Shown piece after piece: positions 49,441 through 61,846 of a DNA stretch of 64,000 bases (position 1 is its first letter; each line of letters begins with the position of its first letter). The position numbers and the translations under genes are program-made. The notes beneath the pieces were generated by a model, which made no database searches, was not told where the DNA came from, and saw only the letters and a list, made by a program, of their open reading frames with translations. This DNA is from Owenia fusiformis (taxonomy: Eukaryota > Annelida > Polychaeta > Sabellida > Oweniidae). Where the stretch lies: contig CAIIXF020000006.1 in NCBI GenBank assembly GCA_903813345.2, positions 30,112,024-30,176,023 of the forward strand, read 5' to 3'.

Positions 49441-51255
49441 ACAAACTTGATATAAATCTAAAGCAAGGCATTAACATGACAAAATGTAACTACTGGTTGT
49501 AATAATTATAACACATAGCAATGCCAATTGCCAATCGTTGATGCCAATTGCCAATCATTGATGCCAATCGTTGATGCCAATTGCCAACACTGATGCCTTA
49601 AGTCACAGAATCACTTTTTGTAGCGACTTTATTCATGGTTCATTACTGTACACTGATGGCCAGCTACTATGTTCCACCAATCAAAATACAGATACCTGTA
49701 AGTTCTATGTTATAAGTTATCAGCTACATGTATGTATAGTTAACACTCTATTAAAATTTAATAATAAGAGTAAAATTATAATAATAATATAAATGATTTA
49801 CAGACACATACATTGGTCTCTGGGAACGTTTCTTGGATTATTTGTACTTTGAGAAACGATCCCCTGGCATCAAAAATTTAGATCTAAATTATGACTTGGA
49901 TTATGTTAACAGTGTACATTGTACATGTTTATATACATGTACATATTGTACATGTTCATATACATTTTATTGCAGCTTAAACATTAAGCATATTTCCATT
50001 TAAACTAAAAGATTGCATACATAAACTTTTGTTTCTAGATATGTAAATATTACACCGAATCCATACAATTAACAACAACCCAAATGTCAGCTTTGTCTTA
50101 AATCTTAGAATTCTTATTCCACAATTTTTTATATTTCAAATGGTTCACAATGGTTTGTTCCTAATAGCACTTCATGTCACATACTGTAAATTGGTTTAAC
50201 ATGGTGCTATTTGATTTGGGATTTAAAATTTTCTAAACAGAATAATAAATTTGGCATTTCTTTGATTAGAATGGATAGGCAAGATGCTTGGGAATACTTC
50301 TTTCATATATTCAAAAATTGAGAGTGGTGAGAAATGTGTTGCAATATTTTCTTTAATATATGGCACCACATCAATCAATCAGAATACTGAGATTCTAGCA
50401 ATGACTTTTTAATATAGGATACTACTACCATTGTTTACAGGTTATTGATGGGAATATCCCAGATGCGAGTAGAAATAATCTTGATTTATGTCATCAAAAA
50501 TTCAGTCAAACTGATGTCATATTTGGAATCCACATGTAAAATTACATTTAGAAATGTGGTTTTGAAAAGAGTTAATCAACTTTGAAAATTGAATTCTCTT
50601 TGAAAATGTGACTTCTAGGTCAGGGAGATTACCCATAGACCCCATGTTGTAAAACCACAAAAAGTGAAATATCTTTTCTTGTGTTTGGCAGATAATATTT
50701 TCTTTTACTGGACATATTTTAATTTGTATAACTATCAGATGAACTAAAACTGATGAATATTCAAGTTTAAGGGAATTTTGTAATACACTGCCATGTTAAT
50801 TCCCCGAATCAGCCACCTGACGGCGAAACTGGTAACTGCCTACTCGCATCTGAGTAATTAGCGTCTTATGAAGACTTAGCTATTTTCACCAGGTCATGTG
50901 AAATTGTTCTTGCGGTTGGATTTCTATTCCCAACAAATAAAGAGTGAGGGAGTTCCTTAAATAGATAATTAAAACAAGCATCAAATTAACCAGTTTACAG
51001 TAGTCAAGAGCCACACCTGATATTTTCACAATATATATATATTTTCATAACACCCAAACTATGAAATTATGACCTATTAAACACACTTACATTATCAACA
51101 TCAGATATAACTGTAAAGTAGAACGCCTCTATAAGTGAAACACCTCCATATAAAACACTTTTTAAAGTCCTGTTACCCATTTATTTAATGTAAAAAGAAC
51201 TCCTTCAAGTTGAATAATTCCTAAGTGAACTTTACTGTATTTTATGACTATGAGG
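49441..51255. other. PLCL 3' flank and intergenic DNA
   Basis: Contains a small CCAATTGCCAATC(A/G)TTGATG tandem (about 49522-49590), a dispersed-repeat copy at 50470-50620, and a block (about 50805-50850, GCCACCTGACGGCGAAACTG) related to 34627-34665. A TTTATT at about 51180 could be the minus-strand AATAAA for PLCL. No gene is seen. Confidence 0.5.
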
Positions 51256-54200
51256 TCATAGCTCTGTATTGTTGTGTTTTGTCTCAGTTTGTGGTTGTGC
51301 CTCTGGGGAGATTATACCATTCTGTTGGTGCTGCGAGTCCATACTCCCCACATCTTCCTCATTATTAATTGCCTTTTCTAAATCTGGTGTAGACTTTTTG
51401 GGACTGTCAGTTGTTTTGGTTGGTGAGGTCATTTTTTGGACATAGGCACCTGAAGGTGCATTTGAATTTGGGACTGCATCAGATTGCTTTAGCATTGCAT
51501 TGTTATCCACATTTTCCGTTTTTGTATTATTTGCGTTTATTTTAGTACCCGAATCACCTTGTTTTGCAGAGTCTGAAATAGCTGTATCAGTCTCCTTACC
51601 GTCAACATTATTGCTGTCTTTCTGGATATCTGCCTCATCTGTGTCATTTTCACTATTTGCACTTATACTAGTTGCACTGTTTGATTTTGAGTCATCCTTT
51701 ATAGGTGACTGTGTATCTGCACTTTGTTGGGATTTCCTTCTGAGCTCTGAGCTATCAGTTGGATTTGAAACACTTGAACCACAAGAGTCTGTTCTTTGAT
51801 GGACTGGTGGTGTTTGTTGTTCTTGGCTGTTTAGAGACTTTGTTTCCGGAGACTGAGAATCCACAGTCTTGTCATCGGGGGACTTAGTTTCTACAGTTTT
51901 AGATTCTAGAGTCTTAGTGTCTAGAGAGCTAGTATGTTCGGGCCATTTAGGGCCATCAACTCCAGGAAGGAAGAGTTCAATGTCTTCCTGGGGGGTGTCA
52001 GGTGTCACTGGACTTTCAGGGGGTGACTGGTTAACGTTTATCAAATTGCCATTCTTCACAAGACCAGTTGATATACATGCATCATGGACCTGGAAAATAG
52101 TTGATTATTTAAATCACGTATTTATTTTTAAACGAGATGCAGTGACTGAGAAATGATATGTACATGTTTAGTGGCATTTTGTTTTATAGCAATATAAGGG
52201 ACTGATGCCTTGAATTTCAACAAAATATAGTGCTTCATGGTGGTAACATAAAAACAGACATTTTTGTCAAAAATTGTAGTAAATTTCTATCACTTTCTAT
52301 AACCCAATCAAGTATCCATATCATGTTATATTATTCCTGGCCACCCTGTACCTGAGTCATATACTCCTGGCATTCATTCTTGGCCTGTAGCAGCAAATCA
52401 GCCTGTCCTTTCAACACACGGATGTTCCAAGCAAAGTTCTCATGGGCCTGAAGAAAAAAACATGCATACATTTAAAATGTTGGTTTCATGAACCACATAG
52501 TCAACAAACTAGTCCAGTAAGGAGACATGAAAAGTAAAATTAGAGATAGAACATCATTTCCTAAATAGGTTAACATCATAGGGCATAGGAAGAAGTTGTT
52601 TCAACGCAATAACAAGGCCTTCAGGGGGAACAGTATGGCCTTGCAATTCCAAATAAATATATACAAGTAATGTATTTCTAATATGTGGAGTGTTTACTGC
52701 ATTACCAAGAGGAGCAAAATTCAAATATACTATAGTACTAAAGATACTATATACTTTAATACTATAGTATCAAACAAAATTGTCATCCTTGAGTTAAAAT
52801 ATGCAGAATTCTATTTAAAGTCCCCGTCTAAAGTTTGAAAATATTTTTTTATCATTCATTTACTATTTGCCAGGACTTAAAAAGTGATTTTAGAGATTTT
52901 TGAACAAAAACTTTTTTTTGAAAAAAAAGTTGTGAGCATTTCATTTCTCAAATATTCAAATTTCCCGCCATTTTTCAAAAAAAGTTGAAATTTCTTAATC
53001 ATCAAATATTTCTTAATGCATTTCAAAAAAGATTATATTTTTAACACCAATGCAAAGATTGAACAAAAGACACACTATTTCAATAATAAAATGTCATATT
53101 TAATGGGCCACTTCAATGTTTTAGCTTATCAAAAATATTTTGAAACATTAGTGATGTCACTAAGGTAACAAAAACTTTTTGAAAAAAATTGAATTTTTTT
53201 TTTCGATGTCAATCTTTTCTAATTATGCTAGACTTTCATAAAAAACCAATGTTGATTGTCTAACCAGGTTAAAAGGAAGAATAAATTATGTTTTAGATAT
53301 CATTGTACCATTGGTTTCTATGAGAACTAAAATTTTGAAATGCATTTTTCTCAGAACCATTTTCATGCACTGACAAGTTCATTTCTCGCTTGTTTATCAA
53401 CCGATTTTCTTAATTTTTTCGGCAAAAAACATGGGAGGATGTATGCTATGCATTGGTATGAATTGTGGCTAATTAGAAGATATGAGTGACCTCTTAAAGT
53501 TGGTTTTAAATAAATTTACAAATTTTGGAACAAAAAGTCTATCAAAAAACACTTTTTGAAATTAAAAAAAAAAGTTTCACATATCACACTTTGATAACAT
53601 TGGGTAAGACTACAATATAAGCCAAAGTGGTTTAAACTTTACATGGGGCCTTTAAAAGAAAGAAATACAATAAAATCCAGTGCAATTACTCAAGTGTATT
53701 ATATCTTTAGTTACTTTAGAAGTATGTTTAAATGTAAAATTACTTCCATTTGCACAATAACATCTATATATTTTAACTATATAGTTGGTAGATGCACAAG
53801 TGAGGTGTAGGGGGTGGCAGATTTCAAAAACCGATGAAATACCTGTTATGGGTGTCAGAATTTTTCATAAAATTTATGCAGAAAATAAACCAAAAATTGT
53901 CTCAAATAAAAAGAAGTCTTTTCATGAAGTTATTCATATTTTAAATGTGGGAAAATGTTCAGATTGCCCTTAATTGCACTCTATTTTCAAAATTTTTCAG
54001 GTGCACCACCCATAGCATATGCTCGACATTCATTCTCACACATTTTTGGGATATATAAATGCCCTCTCTAGCGCAAAACCCTGGATCCACATGTGCGATG
54101 TGTAATAATAATGGTATAGTTGGTAGATGTGTAATAATGGTATAGTTAACTGCAGTGCAAAAATTATGAAAGTATGACGGAGGAATTATACACAGTACAT

Positions 54201-57200
54201 GTACACTATTCAGTAAATAGAGATTACACAAGAAATATTATCACAGATTTCTATGATCAAAACAATCTGATTGGTTGGTAGTATCACACACCACATCATG
54301 GGTATGAATCGGGAGCACATAGCATGGAAAAAAAGCCATAGTACATACCTGGGGCCTGTTTCTAGAAAAATCAAAAATTACGATTGGAAATGAGGAATCG
54401 TGACATTTCAACCATTGCCCAAAAGGCAACCAGTTACCATTCCCAAGGGTGGGAATGGAAATGCAACTGTTTGAACCCTGCACAGAAATTGTGTTCTGAT
54501 GTGGGAGATAAGGAGCATTTTGTAGAGTTTCGTTAATTTTCAAGTTAAAAAATTAACATTATAGATCCTTGTCCTGGCATGTTTTTTTTATCTGCAAAGC
54601 TTTTTAAATAAACAGATGTCATGTACTTATAAAGCTCTTAAATAAGATTCTAAAACCAATGTACAGACTACCCAGAACAAGCAGGTGATGAAGCATGGCT
54701 AACTTATTTCTTATTTTTAGATGGGCATTTTCAAGAGATAAGTAAATCAATCAATTCCTTGCCTTGTTTGGATTATCAAGTAAACAATTTAATAAAATTC
54801 AACATTTCTTGACCATGAAGTTAATTTGTGAGCAATTGTGATGTTTCAAGGTTGTTTAGAGTCAGATTAAAATGATTTTAGTTTTGTTATTGTTAAATAA
54901 AAATATCACGAAAAGACAGATTTCACAACCTTGATGTCAAAAATAATTGTGAAATGTTCACTGATTTGGACAAACTTTAGATATGAATATATTTTAGCTT
55001 AAAAGTGTTTCTCCAGTATATACTTGTATACCAGTAGTTATGTAGTTATAGATGAAGATATATAATGTGAGGGTGTATAAAGAAAGTGCACACATTACTA
55101 GAGGTGTCACGGATACCCGATTTTGTTCCGGTCCACGGAATTATGCCCTCGGAACGGAACACGGAAAAAAAATTAAGAATTTCGGTTCGGTTCCGGAACA
55201 AGAACATTTTACCCTTTCACAACTTCTGGCCCTTGAATCTCCACAAAACAGCATTTTTCTTTCAATATTTTGTATCAAAAGAGGTTCATTCTTTTTACTC
55301 CTCTTTGAAGAGTTTTGAAGAGCTTTTCGCTACCAAATAGACCTAGATGATCAGATTATTTTAATCTAATACACGCAGTCACTCTGTTCCGAACCGTTCT
55401 GAAGCAAAATGTTCGGAACCGAACTGTTCCTATTTTTTGTTCCGTGACATCTCTACACATTACACTAAACAGGAATTAGCTTGTGGAAAGCAACACAAAC
55501 CTCATTCTCAAAGTTGGCCCAGCATATAAACTAAATGAAAAGTTGCATATACAATATAAAATGTACAATAAATAAAGTTAAACTAAATCTACAGTATTAT
55601 AGATTTTCTATAAGCATGCAATATAAAAGCGAGGGGTTAAACTATAAAGAATCCTCTCATACATACAATTGTATATATTGCTACATTAAACATTTTACAA
55701 CATATGCTACACTATAAAGCATGCAATGAAAGAAATAAAAACATGCATTGGTCTCAGAACAGAGAAACATTGAACTTTTAAAAAAACAGAGAAACTTTTG
55801 ATTAGTTAAAGCCTTTACCTTGACTATTTTCTTGCCTTTCAGACCAGCATTTTGACATAAATTATTGAGGTCCTCATGCCATTCTAATCCCTGCTGTTGA
55901 CATTCGATCAACTACAAGAAAAGAACATTTAAAATGTTTTGTTTTTGATGTTCAACATTATAAAGCTAATGTACAAAAATCAAGTCAAGTCAGATATGTC
56001 TGAGTCAAAATGTACCAAAGTCAAGTTCAAGATATGTCAGTGTTGTGTTCAAGAGTCGAATCCAGGTGTCAAAGCCAAGTATTTCAAAGTCAAGTCCAAG
56101 GTATTTCAAGTCAATATCTGGGTGTTTCAAAGTCAAGTTGTGTTATAGTTAAGTTTAACATGTGACGCAATAATTCAACTGAGGACATTGTCTGGTGATA
56201 TTTACAATGAACCAGAGAGTGATTCCCTCTTATAAGTCAAAATTTTAAACTACATGTATAATCTGTTTATAGTCTGTTTTTATAAATTAAAACAAATGAT
56301 ATTACTCAAAATGTTATGCAAATTAAGCCTCACCTTCTCATGTAGAGCATCGGCTTTCTGTATGAGGTCCTTACAGCCAATTATCAGGGACTCATAGGCT
56401 ACCATGCCCCGTCTTATGATCTCTGGAACAGAGCCCTCTATGTCCAACCAGGGGTACTAAAAATGAGAAATTCCCTGATTTTAAAGGCATGTCAATTTTA
56501 TTGAGTAACAGCAGTTGGACATGTTGCAAAAGGTAATAAGGAAAAGTTATAATATAAGTATTATATGAGAGTTCAATTGCCCTTTTATTATCCAATAAGG
56601 ATTTTATTTCTTAGACAACGCACTTGTGTACAAAAAACTGGTATAAATACACACAAAGTATGAATAATTACAGTCCAAGAAGCGCTGCAGTATTTTTATG
56701 AATAATTAAGTATATCCTTGAACTATATCAAACTCTACCCAACACAAATATAATTTTATAGACTATAGAAGAAGTATTTATAAAATAAAAAAAATGAACC
56801 TAATAATTACCTTCATAAAGGGAATTTTTTTAATATTTTATTATTAATACAGTATAAACAAAATGTAATTGTTTTGTATTATCCTTGAATTATATTAGGC
56901 TATAAAAGAACTATTAATGAAACTATCAAACATTTTAATATCTGATACATCATCATGAACTTTATCATACTAATAAATGGAAAAGTTCAATATCTTATCA
57001 TTCACACAAACCCAATGTGTCTCTGTTTTTTTGTATTTTTAGCATATCTGTATATTTTATACATGTACATTCTGTATTCTTCTTATCATAATATATCTAT
57101 GAACTTTAAACACAATACATGGTCTTAAATTATGCAATACAATGAGTGTGAATAATCTTTTAAATAAATTGCATCAATATTGAACAACACCATTATGTAC

Positions 57201-60200
57201 CTCATCAGTTTCTCGTAGACGCAGAGTTGGTTTCTCTTGTGAATTATGTACCCTGGTAGAGAGTATACGCATACACTGCTTTAGGTTTGTGTTGGTAGCT
57301 AGACCACATTGTTCTTTGAAGAACGCCAGCGCTATCTGAACGTGGTCTCTCAAGTCAGTGGAGTCTCGAAGTGGCTGCACAGCAGTCTACAAGTATAGGG
57401 TGTTCCATTGAACTTTATTTGATGGGATAATAAGATCATGTGTCTCAATGGGGTGGTTCCCTCAGAGGAGTGAAGTATATTCCTTGGTTTGTAGACCCTC
57501 AGTTTTTTTTTATATTTCAGGGGCCCCATATTATCTAAGTCCATATTTCATTTTTATCTCTCTATGCAAGATTTTTAATCCTTTATATTTCATACTTAAG
57601 TGACCCCCTTTTGTAGCTGTTTGTTCTGTTGTATAGGGTAACTACAATCAAATAAAAGACTGCAATTACTCACCTTAAATGTCTCATCTATACATTTGAC
57701 ACCAACTATTTTGACATTAGTGTAATCTCTGGATTTCTTGTGCTTCTTAGAAGTTGAGCCACCCTTCTTGGCTTTCTGAAAACAGAATGAACAAATTGTG
57801 TTTACAGTTTTTGCGATAATTTGTTTGCTTTTCCTGTCAAGTAAAAATGTTTGAATAATCTGTAATTTACTTATAACTTTAAAAATTGACAAGGGTTGTC
57901 TTCCCGTGGAAATTCTGACCTTCAAACCTTGAATTCAGTAATGTGAAAGAGAAGTGATTTTTGAAGTGATGCTTTTTTATCTCATTTGTATTATCAAGAG
58001 ATGATTATACAAAGCAGCTTCTCAATGCTGGTAAACCTTGTGAATTCTGTAGCTTCAACATATAACACATAGTGGGGAGGTTCTGTTATAGATTAGCATG
58101 AACCATACTTACACCACTGCCATATTTACTGCTGATTGCTATATGTACAAAGAGTGTAGTGTTCTCTAAGGGTTCCCCTGTATAAGACATCAGCTGTATA
58201 TGCCTGTATCCTGCAACACAAGATATAGTCCCTGTGATTACACAAAAAATATTCCATGTGATTGCACAAAGAAAATAGTTCCCGAGATAACACAATAAAG
58301 TAGTCCCTGAGATAACAAAAGAAAACAATCCCTGTGATTACATAAGAAAGTAGTTCTTGAGATGACACAATGAGAAAAATTTCTCTAATATTAGATACAT
58401 ATAGTAATTGATGATAACTGAATACTGCCACAGAAATGGGATTACAAAAAATGAAATAATTTACTTACGCCTTGCCAACTCAAAGATGAGTGTGACCTTT
58501 GTCAATAACAACTGTCTATAAAGAAAACCAGTTTTTGATCTCATTCAATATTGAACTCACCTGTTTGCATACATGTGAAAGGTATGGTATATTGCCCTAT
58601 AAACTCACCTGTTTGCATACATCTGAAAGGTATGGTATATTGCCCTATAAACTCACCTGTTTGCATACATGTGAATGGTATGGTATATTGACCAATAAAC
58701 TCACCTGTTTGCATACATGTGAATGGTATGGTATATTGCCCTATAAACTCACCTGTTTGCATACATGTGAATGGTATGGTATATTGCCCTATAAACTCAC
58801 CTGTTTGCATACATATTGTGAATGGTATGGTATATTGCCCTATAAACTCACCTGTTTGCATACATGTGAATGGTATGGTATATTGCCCTATAAACTCACC
58901 TGTTTGCATACATGTGAAAGGTATGGTATATTGCCCTATAAACTCATCCCCAATGAACTCATCATCAAGAACACAGAATCGAACCAGGGCCAGCTCAGGT
59001 AGGTTAACTTGGAACTCAAAACTTTCATCATAGATTGGGTTATATCCTGAAAATTTTAATGTATTAGCTATTATTACAATAAGAGTGGTCAGATTCTTAA
59101 GTATTTTGATATTACACTTAGAAATTTTGAATTATCTTGCACTCTGCCACTTTGTTGCCCCCTTTCACTTATTCCCCCCATTCCAACTCATGAGCCATAA
59201 TACAGGTTGGGTTGCTAGAATTAGAGTTTTCAAAAATAATGACTGAATGATATACAGTGTGCTTTCAGCATATGTGCCTATGCCTATGTACCATAATTCC
59301 AATCATGTACAAGTTCTCTTTAAAACGGGAATATGAATATCTGTATGATCTCACCATTATTTGGCACAGTTTTAGTTCTTTCTTCGGCACAGTCTGCTGG
59401 TATACCAAACAAGTCTATGCTGACATAAGGATCTGTTACGTCACCTTTAGCACTGCTGCCCTTTGGCTTTGGGAACTGTTGACCACTGATCACCTGTGGG
59501 TAAGGAAGAAAAGTATATATTGGCAAATGATCCTGCTGGTCATGCTATTATTTAGAGAAGAGTGGAATTGAATAGAATCTGCAATAAATTACTAAGTAAA
59601 ATAAGGTGTATTCTAAACATATACTTAAATATATAAACCTTATGGACCATCCATTTTTGTAAAGTTTAAGAAACACACAATGGATATGTTATAGTTAGAT
59701 ACGGGATTGGACTTTAAATTACCAATAGGCCTACTTGAAATGAAATGGCAATGACTACGTAAATTGTTTAGCATTTTGATTTTTAATCCCCTATTTGGTA
59801 TCTGAATCACTTTGCGTGGTATTTCTTCCTAAATGACAATATCTCTCAACTTATAAGTAATATATACATGTAACTGATAATTGAACATTTGCTGAAGCAG
59901 CATCTATGAACTAGATTGAATTGATACAATACCATTAAACTCATTCATATGCATAAATAATAAATGTAACGTGATAAAATTTATTCTGTGTATGTATAAT
60001 TATGAGATCATCAGCCAGATTCATTGATGTTTACAGAAATTAGAGCACTTTTGATCTAAATATACCCTGTATACCTTAATTTGCAATATTTGCGGTGAGA
60101 CGCCAGGTATGATGTCTCTTGTATTGGCACTGAAGTAAGCAATCTCCTCTCTCATAATAGCAGGTTTCAGAACATAACCGCAGCGGCCATTTTGTCTGAA

Positions 60201-61846
60201 TCTGCCATCATTTAGGTCCATCATAAGCCCTGCAGTCTGATAGTTAAGGGACACTAATAAAAGAAGAAATCACAAAACATTAAATATTGTATTTGATCAA
60301 GGGATCAACATTTTAATTTTTACTTATCATAATAATGACATATCAATTAGGCAACATAAGGCAACTGGGAATCAGTCACTTCAAAGGAAAAACATTGTAC
60401 ATGAAGAGACAAGTGGACATTCAGTTTTACTCAGTTGATGATATCTTTGAACTTGTAACATGTTATATTCTATGCTTTGCCATCTTAAGGTGCTTCTTTA
60501 CCTGGAATTTTCGTTAAACAATTGCTTGTATGCTATATCATGGAGCCACCTATGGCCAGTGAACAACTACCTTAACCCTCACCTAGTTGGCAGCCACAGT
60601 TCCAGAGGTCTTGTGGGTTAAAGTTACTTGAGTCTACCCTGATACCATTGGGGTACACCCTGGACAGGTACCTCTTATTGTGACTGACAAACTCCTCTGG
60701 ATGTGCAACAGCTAGCCTTATAGCTGTAGATTCACTAAATGAGCACAATTCATTGCACTTTTCTGAAAAACATTATTAAAATCAATTATGTGATGGTCTC
60801 CTCATCTGAGCAATTCATTATTGCACTTTTCTGAAAAACATTATTAAAAACAATTATGTGATGGTCTCCTCATCTGAGCAATTCATTGCACTTTTATGAA
60901 AAACATTATTAAAATCAATTATGTGATGGTCTCCTAATCTGAGCAATTCATTATTGCACTTTTCTGAAAACATTATTAAAAACAATTATGTGATGGTCTC
61001 CTAATAATCTGAGCAATTCATTGCACTTTTCTGAAAAACATTACCAAGAACAATTATGTGATGGTCTCCTAATCTGAGTAATTCATTATTGCACTTTTCT
61101 GAAAAACATTATTAAAAACAATAATGTGATGGTCTCCTAATAATCTGAACAATTCATTGCACTTTTCTGAAAAACATTATCAAGAACAATTATGTGATGG
61201 TCTCCTAATCTGAGCAATTCATTATTGCACTTTTCTGAAAAACATTATCAAAATCAATTATGTGATGGTCTCCTAATAATCTGAGCAATTCATTGCACTT
61301 TTCTGAAAAACATTATTAAAAACAATTATGTGATGGTCTCCTAATCTGAGCAATTCATTGCACTCAAATTATTACGTGACATTATATGTGATGACCTGAT
61401 CTCTCGTTATTTATCAAATGTTTATGTGGAGCATAAAAAGTACAATGTAGTGATCAACTCAAAATTGAAAATATTGGTCGACAAACCAGATTTAGGCTCC
61501 TTTGGTTGCTGACTGGGTCTTACTGAAACTATTGAAGCTAATGGAAATTGACTTTTTCAACTTTATCACACACCATATTGGCCCAAGAATATACATGATA
61601 AGGAATGTTCTTTTAAAGTAATTGGCGAAATTCACATTGCAAAGTTAGTTGGCCCATTTGAAGCCAGAATGGAAATAATCGGATTTGATGCCCATTAAAG
61701 ATGTGGGCCTATGTGAAATCACCTAGAATACATTACAACTTACGGTTTTGAGCTGATATGTGAAAATCCTCAAATCTCACTGATTTGCAATAGTTGACTA
61801 TATCTGAAAGAGGCCTCACCATACGGATCTTCCTTGTAGAACCCTC
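51256..61846 (-). CDS. PLCL: Phospholipase C-like protein (PLCL/PRIP), 3' part: Y domain, C2 domain, C-terminal region
   Basis: Twelve exons join in phase on the minus strand: 61846-61820, 60762-60583, 60253-60075, 59493-59355, 59046-58900, 58210-58113, 57775-57674, 57386-57201, 56456-56334, 55911-55819, 52447-52352 and 52089-51256 (stop). The 5' part lies beyond 64000. The second and third exons encode the PLC Y box ([40 protein letters not shown]). The next three encode the C2 domain ([10 protein letters not shown]...DPYV...[14 protein letters not shown]...TLFVHI). The following exons ([11 protein letters not shown]...[27 protein letters not shown]) are characteristic of PLCL rather than PLC-beta, -gamma or -delta. 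The tail of about 277 aa is acidic, Ser/Thr-rich and probably disordered, longer than in vertebrate PRIPs. Family members bind inositol phosphates and phosphatases and lack PLC activity; the X domain that would prove inactivity is outside the window. Confidence 0.93.
53785..54095 (+). repeat. Interspersed repeat, copy B (inverted relative at 25975)
   Basis: Encodes [16 protein letters not shown] on the plus strand, then TCTATTTTCAAAATTTTTCA and GGTGCACCACCCATAGCAT, matching the complement of 26035-26180. It lies in PLCL's last long intron. The same peptide has survived while the surrounding bases diverged. Confidence 0.65.
55099..55455. mobile_element. hAT-type MITE with perfect 8-bp target duplication
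   Basis: The termini TAGAGGTGTCACGGA and TCCGTGACATCTCTA are inverted, with one mismatch. The flanking 8-bp direct repeats CACATTAC (55091-55098 and 55456-55463) are identical. Internal GGTTCGGTTCCGGAAC-type palindromes make most of it self-complementary. It has no transposase. It lies in a PLCL intron and is the same terminal family as 3162-3613. Confidence 0.93.
58211..58400. repeat. ~36-bp degenerate array abutting the acceptor of PLCL exon 58210-58113
   Basis: On the minus strand the units read like TTGTGTTATCTCAG|GGACTA or TTGTGTAATCACAG|GGACTA. They lead into the true acceptor CTTGTGTTGCAG|GATACA. About five units are visible, most retaining CAG|GGA. Confidence 0.65.
58545..58915. repeat. 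48-bp minisatellite, 8 copies, carrying the PLCL C2-exon donor
   Basis: The minus-strand unit ends ATGTATGCAAACAG|GTGAGTTTATAGG. Donor borders fall at 58900, 58852, 58801, 58753, 58705, 58657, 58609 and 58561, spaced 48 bp apart with one spacing of 51. The whole array is open in the PLCL frame, repeating [16 protein letters not shown]. The other strand is open too because the unit is a multiple of three. Confidence 0.96.
60745..61370. repeat. 64/68-bp minisatellite, ~9 copies, carrying the PLCL Y-domain exon acceptor
   Basis: The plus-strand unit contains AATTCATTGCACTTTTCTGA and AAAACATTATTAAAAACAA, then TTATGTGATGGTCTCCTAATCTG. On the minus strand this is TTTTTCAG|AAAAGTGCAATGAATT, the 3' splice site and first bases of exon 60762-60583. 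One copy (near 60890, TTATGAAAA) has lost the AG; the others keep it. Confidence 0.93.

Noticed and set aside
51116-51240. Possible third CAGTAAAACC-type MITE
   Set aside because: The right end (TTCACTTTACTG-like region) is suggestive, but the left end matches poorly and no TA pair is clear.
51500-52156. Plus-strand open frames opposite the PLCL terminal exon
   Set aside because: They are antisense shadows of a long biased coding exon.
58499-59002. 167-codon plus-strand frame [16 protein letters not shown] repeats
   Set aside because: It is the antisense of the 48-bp array, open only because the unit length is divisible by three.
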